A stretch of 64,000 bases of DNA from Gordonia sp. SL306 (GTDB lineage: Bacteria; Actinomycetota; Actinomycetes; Mycobacteriales; Mycobacteriaceae): NCBI RefSeq assembly GCF_026625785.1, contig NZ_CP113063.1, forward strand, positions 1,054,001 to 1,118,000. The letters run 5' to 3'. Below the pieces are notes generated by a model that was given only the letters and a program-made list of their open reading frames with translations, did not search any database and was not told where the DNA came from. This document shows positions 50,668 through 57,617 of this stretch, piece by piece. The translations under genes and the position numbers were made by a program. Position 1 is the stretch's first letter. Each line of letters starts with the position of its first letter.

Positions 50668-51912
50668 GTGGGTAACGGCGCAGAATCAACGCAGGTGAAC
50701 CCGCCAGTCGACGCGCCAACCGAGGGCCCGCCGCGGTCCGTCACACGGTACGGGCTGACCGCAACCGTTGCGTTCTGCCTTCTCGTGGTCGGCTCCAACA
50801 TCCCCGGCCCCCTGCTGCCGGTGTACCGCGACCAGTTGCAGCTCAGCACCTTCACGGTGACCGCACTGTTCGCCGCCTACCTCGCCGGACTCGTCGCCAC
50901 GCTCACCTTGCTCTCCCGCACCGAGCTGGCGCGGTACTCGACACGCGTGCTCCCCGTCGCCCTCGTCTTCTCACTCACCGGCGACATCGCACTGCTCGCA
51001 GGCAATCACAACGTCGGATGGCTGTTCGTCGGCCGCGTTCTGGTCGGCATTTCGGTCGCCCTGGGCACCGGATCTGCCGCCACGCTCGTCCTGGCCACCC
51101 GCGGCGAACGCGGCCGCGCCATCGCCGCGACCGGAACGCTGGCCGGCTCCTTCGGCGGCATCGCGGTGTCCGCCGTCGTCGCGGATCTGCTCCCCGGCCC
51201 GACGACGACGATCTACTACATCCACATCGCGCTGCTCGTGGCCGCCGGGTCCGCCTTGCTCGCGCTGCAACAACGAGTCGGGAGCGAGGTGCAACGTCTG
51301 ATCGGCAACCGCGGCGAACCCGCAGCGCAGCTGCCCGACGAACCAGGGACGAACCGTTATCCGCAACGGCTGCGTCTCGCGGGATTCGCCCTGGGCACCG
51401 CAGGCTGGGCGATCGGCGGCATCGTGGTGGCGCTGTTGCCGACCGTCTTCCGGGACATGACCGGCTCACCGTCGATCATCCTGACCGCACTCGGTCCGAT
51501 GGTGCTGATCGGCGCGGCCTGCCTCGCACCGATGGTCATCGGTTCGATCCGTCCACCGGTGACCGCCACCGCGATCGCCGTGGGGGCATTCCTCTGCGTG
51601 CTCGGCGTCTGGGCCGACAGCCTGCCGATTGCCCTCCTGTGCTGCCTCGTCTGGGGCATCGGCCAGGGTTTCGCTTACAACAACGGGCTCAAGATCGTGA
51701 CCGCGGGCCTCGACCCGGTCGAGCAGGGGCGAACCGCCTCGCAGTACGCCTCGGTCGCCTACGGATTCACCGGCGTCCTATCGGTGACCACCGGCGTGAT
51801 CGCGACGTCGACCGACATCGTGAGCGGGCTGCTGTTCACCGCGGCCGTTTTCGTCACCCTGTGCGGCGTGACGATCGTGCTCGGTTTCGGCCGGTGGCCG
51901 CGCCGACTGTGA
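50668..51912 (+). CDS. MFS transporter
   Basis: A 414-residue polytopic protein with about twelve hydrophobic segments and a hydrophilic central loop near residues 205-230. The first half carries VGRVLVGISVALGTGSAATLVLATRGERGRAIAATGTLAGSFGGIAVSA, like the motif regions of drug/metabolite MFS exporters. GTG start at 50668 with GAGGAAG nine bases upstream. Divergent from the alcohol dehydrogenase and sharing the operator region; it may export a toxic intermediate or import substrate. No homologue can be named. Confidence 0.85.
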   Translation: MGNGAESTQVNPPVDAPTEGPPRSVTRYGLTATVAFCLLVVGSNIPGPLLPVYRDQLQLSTFTVTALFAAYLAGLVATLTLLSRTELARYSTRVLPVALVFSLTGDIALLAGNHNVGWLFVGRVLVGISVALGTGSAATLVLATRGERGRAIAATGTLAGSFGGIAVSAVVADLLPGPTTTIYYIHIALLVAAGSALLALQQRVGSEVQRLIGNRGEPAAQLPDEPGTNRYPQRLRLAGFALGTAGWAIGGIVVALLPTVFRDMTGSPSIILTALGPMVLIGAACLAPMVIGSIRPPVTATAIAVGAFLCVLGVWADSLPIALLCCLVWGIGQGFAYNNGLKIVTAGLDPVEQGRTASQYASVAYGFTGVLSVTTGVIATSTDIVSGLLFTAAVFVTLCGVTIVLGFGRWPRRL

Positions 51913-51935
51913 GACCTCGTCGGCGCGGCACCCGG

Positions 51936-52832
51936 TCAGATGGAAACGGCGAGCAGACTGGCGTCTCGGGTGTCCCGACGCTGATGCTCCGACGACGACG
52001 GTGCCGCACACCCGTACAGGACATCGCCGTTCGCTCCTCCGATGGCGCACGCGAACACGCCGGTCCCGAACCGTTTCTCGTCGAGGATCTCGCCGCCCTC
52101 GGCCACCCGGATGACGCGCTGATGGAGTGCGTCGGCCACCCAGATGGTGCCGTCGTCGCCGAGGCAGATGCCGTCCGGCGCGACCTGCGACGCCGCCATC
52201 GCATCCCGGACCGAGGACCGCGGCACCTCGGGTCCGAACGCCGCCCACACCCGACGGCCGGTGAGCTTTCCGGCCTGATCGAGGTCGAAGGCGGTGAGCC
52301 GGTTGCCCATGCTCTCGGCGACGACGAACGTCCGCACCTCGTCGTCGGGCATACCGAGAATCACCGACCCGTTCGGGAAGAGCAGATCGTTCGCCGCGAC
52401 CTCCGCCGTCCCATCGGGGGCCACATGAATGAGGACGGCGGATTCGACGTACGACCGCGATCGGAACTCGAAACCGAACGTCGAGATGAACGCATGCCCC
52501 TGCTCATCGACTGTCATGTCGTTGAGTTTGCCGGTCGCGAGTGCGGAAACGTCGGCGTGCACCGCGGCCGACGCGGGGTCGTCGGCGTTCTCCCGGACCA
52601 GGATCTTGCCGTCGACCATGGACACGATCAGCATCCGTCCATCGGGCAGCCACCCGAGCCCCGACGGCTGGTCGTCGATCGACAGCTCGACGCGCGCATC
52701 GTCACCGGAGCCGATCGACAGCACCTCGTGAGCGTAAAGGTCCGACACCCACAGTCGGCCGTCCCGCCATCGCGGGCACTCCAGGAAGGCACGTCCGTCG
52801 ACCACCGTGGTGACCGCCGACTCGTTCGTCAT
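51936..52832 (-). CDS. SMP-30/gluconolactonase-family lactonase
   Basis: A 298-residue six-bladed beta-propeller lactonase. Metal ligands match the family: Glu18 in LECPRW, Asn in KLNDMTVDEQG, Asn in LFPNGSV and Asp in VAPDGICLGDDG. The enzymes hydrolyse lactones with a divalent metal. No signal peptide, so cytoplasmic. Given two BVMOs in the island, opening of their lactone product is a reasonable role (inference). Divergent from the GDxG hydrolase. Confidence 0.9.
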   Translation of the reverse strand: MTNESAVTTVVDGRAFLECPRWRDGRLWVSDLYAHEVLSIGSGDDARVELSIDDQPSGLGWLPDGRMLIVSMVDGKILVRENADDPASAAVHADVSALATGKLNDMTVDEQGHAFISTFGFEFRSRSYVESAVLIHVAPDGTAEVAANDLLFPNGSVILGMPDDEVRTFVVAESMGNRLTAFDLDQAGKLTGRRVWAAFGPEVPRSSVRDAMAASQVAPDGICLGDDGTIWVADALHQRVIRVAEGGEILDEKRFGTGVFACAIGGANGDVLYGCAAPSSSEHQRRDTRDASLLAVSI

Positions 52833-52885
52833 CAGTTCTCCTAGATTGAGAGTTCACCGGCCCCGTTCGGGCCAACTTCACCCTA

Positions 52886-52899
52886 ATCATGCACATAGT
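52886..52899. promoter_or_regulatory. Island operator site (ATCAT-GCAC-ATAGT)
   Basis: A strong match 54 bp upstream of the SMP-30 gene (minus). Confidence 0.6.
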
Positions 52900-52949
52900 T
52901 TTCAACCCAACACAACCACGAGTGTGACCGTTGACACTCTGATGAGTTC

Positions 52950-52963
52950 ATCATTATGATGAG
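52950..52963. promoter_or_regulatory. Island operator site (ATCAT-TATG-ATGAG)
   Basis: Near-palindrome 44 bp upstream of the GDxG hydrolase start at 53007 (plus). An earlier ATG at 52956 lies inside it, which argues for the later start. Confidence 0.5.
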
Positions 52964-53006
52964 CATCAATAACCCAATTAGCGCACCCGACGACAAGGCA
53001 GATCAG

Positions 53007-53924
53007 ATGAGTTTGGACGAAGCCACCGCAGGATTCCTGGCGCAAGCGGCCGAGGGCGGCGGCAAGCCGTTGTACGAGATGACTCCCGACGAGGTCCGCT
53101 CGATGAACGACGGCTTCATCGAGCTGTACGGTCCCGGGCCCGAGATGGAAGCCGTGGAGAACGTCACCGTCGACGCGGCCGACGGCCATCAGATCCCGGT
53201 CCGCGTCCTGACCCCCTCGAAGAATCCGCGCGGCGTCCTCGTCTACTACCACGGCGGTGGCTGGGTCGTCGGCACGCCCGACCAGTTCGACACCCTTGCC
53301 CGACAGCTCGCGGCGGGGACCGACTGCATCGTCGTACTCCCTGACTACCGACTCGCGCCGGAGAACGTCTACCCGGCCGCCGCGAACGACGCGTGGGACG
53401 TCGCGAAGTGGACCGCCGCACGGTTCAGCGACCTGCCGCTCCTCGTGGGCGGCGACAGTTCAGGCGGCAATCTCGCCGCCGTCGTCGCGCAGCAGGCGGT
53501 GGCCGAGGCCGGCCCGCACATCTCCTTCCAGATCCTGGTGTACCCGGTCACCGACAGCAACACCGAAAATGCCACCTACCTCGATCCGGCAAATCAGCTG
53601 ATGCTCGACAAGAAGTCGATGGACTGGTTCTGGGATCTCTACATCCCGGACAAGAGCATGCGCTCCGAATCGAACGTGTCCCCCCTACAGGGCGACGTGA
53701 CCGGAACGGCTCCGGCCATCGTGCTGATCGCCGAATACGATGTGCTACGCGGCGAGGGCGAGGCGTACGCCGCGAAGCTGCAGGCTGCAGGCGTGCCGGT
53801 GCAGCTGCGGATCTTCGAGGGCCAGATGCACGGCTTCTTTCAGTTCGTCAACATCCTTCCAGGTTCCGCGGCCGGCGTCGAATACGTCAACGCCGCCGTG
53901 ACCGCCCACCTCGACGCCCAGTAG
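53007..53924 (+). CDS. GDxG (hormone-sensitive-lipase-type) alpha/beta hydrolase
   Basis: A 305-residue esterase/lactonase. HGGGW oxyanion motif at 82-86, nucleophile GDSSGG at 149-154, acid in AEYDVLRGEGE and His in GQMHGFF. The ATG at 53007 gives the usual family N-terminus (ATAGFLAQAAEGGGKPLYEMTPDEVR) and has AAGG eight bases upstream. The monoterpene lactone hydrolase of Rhodococcus belongs to this family, so this is a candidate for opening a BVMO-made lactone. Followed by the EthD gene after 10 bases. Confidence 0.92.
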   Translation: MSLDEATAGFLAQAAEGGGKPLYEMTPDEVRSMNDGFIELYGPGPEMEAVENVTVDAADGHQIPVRVLTPSKNPRGVLVYYHGGGWVVGTPDQFDTLARQLAAGTDCIVVLPDYRLAPENVYPAAANDAWDVAKWTAARFSDLPLLVGGDSSGGNLAAVVAQQAVAEAGPHISFQILVYPVTDSNTENATYLDPANQLMLDKKSMDWFWDLYIPDKSMRSESNVSPLQGDVTGTAPAIVLIAEYDVLRGEGEAYAAKLQAAGVPVQLRIFEGQMHGFFQFVNILPGSAAGVEYVNAAVTAHLDAQ

Positions 53925-53934
53925 GAGAGACGCC

Positions 53935-54237
53935 ATGTTCCGTATCACCGTCAGCTACAACCACCCGACCGATCCCGAGCAGTTCCTCGAGCACTACCGC
54001 GCCGTGCACGCTCCGCTGACCGCGACGATGCCGGGCGCCAGCTTCGAATGGGGTGTCTGCGAGACGCTCGACGGCACCGCGCCCGAACACTTCGTCGTCG
54101 GCGTCCTGTCCTTCGAGTCAAAAGAAGCCGCCATCGCCGGCCTGAGCTCCCCCGAGGGGCAGGCCGGAACCGCCGACATGCCGAACTTCGCCGGCGCGGG
54201 GGCCGTCGTCGACATGCACGAAGTGAATATCGCCTGA
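53935..54237 (+). CDS. EthD-domain protein
   Basis: A 100-residue ferredoxin-like alpha/beta barrel of the EthD family: MFRITVSYNHPTDPEQFLEHYRAVHAPL at the N-terminus is diagnostic, as is FASK-like FESKEAAIAGLSSPEG. EthD is needed for ethyl tert-butyl ether degradation with a P450 in Rhodococcus; related proteins occur in polyketide and aromatic pathways. Exact role unknown. GGAGAG precedes the ATG. Cotranscribed with the GDxG hydrolase. Confidence 0.88.
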   Translation: MFRITVSYNHPTDPEQFLEHYRAVHAPLTATMPGASFEWGVCETLDGTAPEHFVVGVLSFESKEAAIAGLSSPEGQAGTADMPNFAGAGAVVDMHEVNIA

Positions 54238-54352
54238 ACCCGATCGGCATACCGGACAACTGCCCCACAGCGGCCGGCGCTCGTCGCGTCGGCTGCTCAC
54301 ATCGGCGCGGTGCACCCAATTCTGAAGTCGATGACAGTACCCTAATGGCGTA

Positions 54353-54366
54353 ATCATGCACATCGT
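54353..54366. promoter_or_regulatory. Island operator site (ATCAT-GCAC-ATCGT)
   Basis: Close to the site at 52886 with one change in the right half; 84 bp upstream of the second FadR-type regulator, consistent with autoregulation. Confidence 0.55.
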
Positions 54367-54450
54367 TCCACAGGAGTGTCCTGCGGAAACTGTCCGTCAG
54401 GGGAATCGAATGCACACCGGAGGCTGCACTGGTTCAGAAGAGGCCGTCCG

Positions 54451-55191
54451 ATGACCGGCCCAGCGAGGTCCCCCAAAGCCGCGGTCGTCTTCAGTCAGCG
54501 GATTGTTCAGGAGGCCCTCGACGCGGGCTTGGGCCCCGGCGACCTCCTGCCGTCGGAGAAGATCATGGTCGAGAAGTACCAGATCGGTCGGGGCACACTC
54601 CGCGAAGCGTTGCGGCTGCTCGAATTCCAGGGCGTCGTCGTGATGAAGCCCGGCCCGCGTGGCGGCCCGGTGCTGCAGGAGCCCACGGGCGCGTTCCTGT
54701 CCGGCGCATTCGTACTCCTCATGCAGCTGCGAAACGCGCCACTTCGATCGATCTTCGAGGCACGCCTCTCCATCGAGCCGGTGATCACCCAGTTGGCCGC
54801 CGCCAACATCTCCGATGAGCGCCTCGCCGAAGTGGGCGCCACCGTCGAACAGATGAAGTCGGCACTGCGCAGCGACCGGCGGGCATTCCTCGAAGCCAAC
54901 AAGGAGTTCCACGACATCATCGCCTGGTCTACGGACAACCCACTGCTCGGCTACCTGGCCGATTCGTTGCTCGAAGTCACCAACGGCACCATCGTCGGCA
55001 TGGACTTTCCGCAGGCCCGTCGTAAGGCCACGCTGGCCGCACACGAATCGATCTACACCGCGATGAGCGAACGCGACGCCGGGGCGTCGATGGCGGCGAT
55101 GCGCGAGCACATCGACGACTACCTCTCGTATGCGGAGAAGAAATTCCCGGACATCATCAGATCCGTGGTCCGGTGGGATCGAGACCTGTAG
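54451..55191 (+). CDS. GntR-family regulator, FadR/FCD subfamily
   Basis: A 246-residue paralogue of the regulator at 38185-38955. Winged HTH LPSEKIMVEKYQIGRGTLREALRLLEFQGVVVMKPGPRGG near 33-72; FCD domain with EANKEFHDIIAWSTDNPLLG, ATLAAHESIYTAM and REHIDDYLSYAEKKFPDII. ATG at 54451 with AAGAGG seven bases upstream. The recognition helix is identical to that of the first regulator, which suggests overlapping operators and possibly different effectors. Followed by a strong terminator. Confidence 0.92.
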   Translation: MTGPARSPKAAVVFSQRIVQEALDAGLGPGDLLPSEKIMVEKYQIGRGTLREALRLLEFQGVVVMKPGPRGGPVLQEPTGAFLSGAFVLLMQLRNAPLRSIFEARLSIEPVITQLAAANISDERLAEVGATVEQMKSALRSDRRAFLEANKEFHDIIAWSTDNPLLGYLADSLLEVTNGTIVGMDFPQARRKATLAAHESIYTAMSERDAGASMAAMREHIDDYLSYAEKKFPDIIRSVVRWDRDL

Positions 55192-55220
55192 CCCCCGCCG
55201 ACAGCCGCAGCACCTCGCAG

Positions 55221-55257
55221 AAAGGCCCCGTCCCGGTGAACCCGGAGCGGGGCCTTT
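55221..55257. terminator. Bidirectional terminator hairpin
   Basis: Perfect 10-bp stem AAAGGCCCCG (55221-55230) and CGGGGCCTTT (55248-55257), ending in three T on plus and three T on minus. Between the regulator (plus) and the SDR (minus). Confidence 0.8.
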
Positions 55258-55282
55258 CGCAGCAATGCCGACGGACTGACGA

Positions 55283-56110
55283 TCAGAGCAGCAGCGTGCC
55301 CATGTCGACCGCGAGCGACTGCCCGGTGACGAACCGCGCCTCATCCGAACACAGCCAGGTCACCGCGTTGGTGATCTCCTCCGGCTCCACCGGGCCGCGG
55401 TTCATGACATTCGCCATCCAGCCGCCGGGAGCGTCGTCGGCGAGATCCGCCTCGAAGAACTCGTTCTTGATCATCTTGGTGGCGACACCGGCCGGGATCA
55501 CGGTGTTGACCCGCACGCCGTACTTGCCGAGCGCCATCGCGAAGTTTCGCATCAGCGACAGGACACCGCTCTTCGCGGCGCCGTAGCCCATCTGGCCGGG
55601 GTTGAGGAGTTCCTCCTTGTACGCGACGCCGATGTAACTCGACGTCGAGCCCGTGATGACGATCGCGCCGCCGTTGTTGCGTTCGGCGAATCCCGGGGTC
55701 ACCGCACGCAGCAGGTAGTAGACGCCGTTGAGCATGATCGCGACTGAGTCGTCCCAGGCGGCCATGTCGTGCTTCTTCTTGCCGTAGCTGGCCATGACAC
55801 CCGCATTGGCGAGGACGATGTCCAGGCCGCCGAACTCGGTCTCGACCTGCTTGACCGCAGTCTCGACCTGAGTCTGGTCGCGCACGTCGCACTGAATCGC
55901 CAGCACCTTGCCGCCGAACTCCTTGAGTTCGGCTTCAGTGGCTGCGAGGTCTTCGAGCGTGGACGTCGGGTAGACGACGGATTCGACCTGGGCAGCAATG
56001 TCCAGGATCGCGACGTCGGCGCCCTCACGGGCCAGCCGCAACGCATGCGAACGACCTTGTCCGCGAGCGCCGCCCGTGATCAGTGCCGTCTTACCGTCGA
56101 ATCGTCCCAT
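55283..56110 (-). CDS. Mycofactocin-coupled-type SDR oxidoreductase (Rv0687-like position)
   Basis: A 275-residue SDR: ALITGGARGQGRSHALRLAREGADVAILDI, the spacer VVYPTSTLEDLAATEAELKEFGGKVLAI, catalytic TGSTSSYIG and YGAAKSG, and insert MIKNEFFEADLADDAPGGWMANVM. It lies directly downstream of tuf on the same strand, the place held in Mycobacterium tuberculosis by Rv0687, a member of this family near the mycofactocin genes. ATG at 56110 with GGAGG upstream. The operator-like site 74 bp upstream ties it to the island regulon as well. Confidence 0.88.
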   Translation of the reverse strand: MGRFDGKTALITGGARGQGRSHALRLAREGADVAILDIAAQVESVVYPTSTLEDLAATEAELKEFGGKVLAIQCDVRDQTQVETAVKQVETEFGGLDIVLANAGVMASYGKKKHDMAAWDDSVAIMLNGVYYLLRAVTPGFAERNNGGAIVITGSTSSYIGVAYKEELLNPGQMGYGAAKSGVLSLMRNFAMALGKYGVRVNTVIPAGVATKMIKNEFFEADLADDAPGGWMANVMNRGPVEPEEITNAVTWLCSDEARFVTGQSLAVDMGTLLL

Positions 56111-56183
56111 GTCGTCCTCCACTAGAAATCGCTCGAACCGAGGTGGATCACACCTCGACGCATTGGTGACTCAGATAATACCA

Positions 56184-56197
56184 ATCATACGCATAGA
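56184..56197. promoter_or_regulatory. Island operator site (ATCAT-ACGC-ATAGA)
   Basis: A 5-4-5 element 74 bp upstream of the SDR (minus); the rightmost copy found, just before the str operon terminator. Confidence 0.6.
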
Positions 56198-56238
56198 TTG
56201 AAATCTCGATGGGCCGGCGCACGAAGCGCAATACCACG

Positions 56239-56277
56239 ACGAGGGCCCCGCTCCGAGTTTCGGAGCGGGGCCCTCGT
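56239..56277 (-). terminator. Strong terminator of the str operon
   Basis: Perfect 17-bp stem (56239-56255 with 56261-56277) and five-base loop, 30 bases past the tuf stop. It separates core translation genes from the catabolic island. Confidence 0.85.
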
Positions 56278-56307
56278 GCAGACCTAAACGGTCAGTGCAT
56301 TACCAGA

Positions 56308-57498
56308 TCACTTGTTGATCTTGGTGACGCGGCCGGCACCGACGGTGCGGCCACCCTCGCGGATCGCGAAGCGCAGGCCCTCATCCATGGCGACCGGCTG
56401 GATGAGCTTGACGCTCATCTCGGTGTTGTCGCCCGGCATGACCATCTCGGTGCCCTCGGGGAGGGTCACGACGCCGGTCACGTCCGTGGTGCGGAAGTAG
56501 AACTGCGGACGGTAGTTGTTGAAGAACGGGGTGTGACGACCACCCTCGTCCTTGCTCAGGATGTAAGCCTGGCCCTCGAACTCCGTGTGCGGAGTCGTGG
56601 TGCCCGGCTTCACGATGACCTGACCGCGCTCGACGTCCTCACGCTTGAGGCCGCGCAGCAGCAGACCGGCGTTGTCGCCCGCCTGTGCCGAGTCGAGCAG
56701 CTTGTGGAACATCTCGATACCGGTGACGGTGGTCTTGGTGGACTTGTCGCGGATGCCGACGATCTCGACTTCCTCGTTCACGTTGACCTCGCCGCGCTCC
56801 ACACGACCGGTGACCACGGTGCCGCGGCCGGTGATGGTGAAGACGTCCTCGACGGGCATCAGGAACGGCTTGTCGGTCTCGCGGACCGGGTCCGGGATCG
56901 ACTCGTCGACGGCAGCCATGAGCTCCTCGACCGACTTGGTCCACTCGGCGTCGCCCTCGAGCGCCTTCAGCGCCGAGACCTTGACCACCGGGGCCTCCTC
57001 GTCGAACTCCTGGGCGGCCAGCAGTTCGCGGACCTCCATCTCGACGAGCTCGATGATCTCATCGTCGTCGACCATGTCGGCCTTGTTCAGGGCGACCAGG
57101 ATGTAGGGCACACCGACCTGGCGGGCCAGCAGCACGTGCTCGCGGGTCTGCGGCATCGGACCGTCGGTGGCGGCGACCACGAGGATCGCGCCGTCCATCT
57201 GAGCCGCACCGGTGATCATGTTCTTGATGTAGTCCGCGTGACCGGGAGCGTCGACGTGCGCATAGTGACGCTTCTCGGTCTCGTACTCCACGTGCGAGAT
57301 GTTGATCGTGATACCACGAGCCTTCTCTTCCGGAGCCTTGTCGATCTGATCGAACGCGAAGCTCTGGTTGAGTTCCGGGTACTTGTCGTGCAGCACCTTG
57401 GTGATGGCCGCGGTCAGCGTGGTCTTGCCGTGGTCGACGTGACCGATGGTGCCGATGTTCACGTGCGGCTTGGTCCGCTCGAACTTCGCCTTCGCCAC
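56308..57498 (-). CDS. tuf: Elongation factor Tu
   Basis: A 396-residue GTPase delivering aminoacyl-tRNA to the ribosome. G1 GHVDHGKTT near 19-27, G2 [12 protein letters not shown]3 DAPGHADY, G4 NKADM, then domains 2 and 3 with [20 protein letters not shown] and the C-terminal [14 protein letters not shown]. Length and sequence are typical of actinobacterial EF-Tu. Last gene of the str operon; 119 bases separate it from fusA, which may hold its own promoter. Confidence 0.99.
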   Translation of the reverse strand: MAKAKFERTKPHVNIGTIGHVDHGKTTLTAAITKVLHDKYPELNQSFAFDQIDKAPEEKARGITINISHVEYETEKRHYAHVDAPGHADYIKNMITGAAQMDGAILVVAATDGPMPQTREHVLLARQVGVPYILVALNKADMVDDDEIIELVEMEVRELLAAQEFDEEAPVVKVSALKALEGDAEWTKSVEELMAAVDESIPDPVRETDKPFLMPVEDVFTITGRGTVVTGRVERGEVNVNEEVEIVGIRDKSTKTTVTGIEMFHKLLDSAQAGDNAGLLLRGLKREDVERGQVIVKPGTTTPHTEFEGQAYILSKDEGGRHTPFFNNYRPQFYFRTTDVTGVVTLPEGTEMVMPGDNTEMSVKLIQPVAMDEGLRFAIREGGRTVGAGRVTKINK

Positions 57499-57617
57499 TT
57501 GATTGTCCTCCTGGACTGTTGTTGCTCTGTTGGGTGGATCCCAACAGCTCTGTTCGGTTACTTACGTTGTTGCGCCCGCTTGTGATGTGGCCGGCGCATG
57601 TCGCGGGGGCGACCGAC

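Noticed and set aside
52956-53006. Earlier start codon of the GDxG hydrolase at 52956
   Set aside because: It lies inside the operator-like repeat and adds residues not typical of the family; the ATG at 53007 is better.
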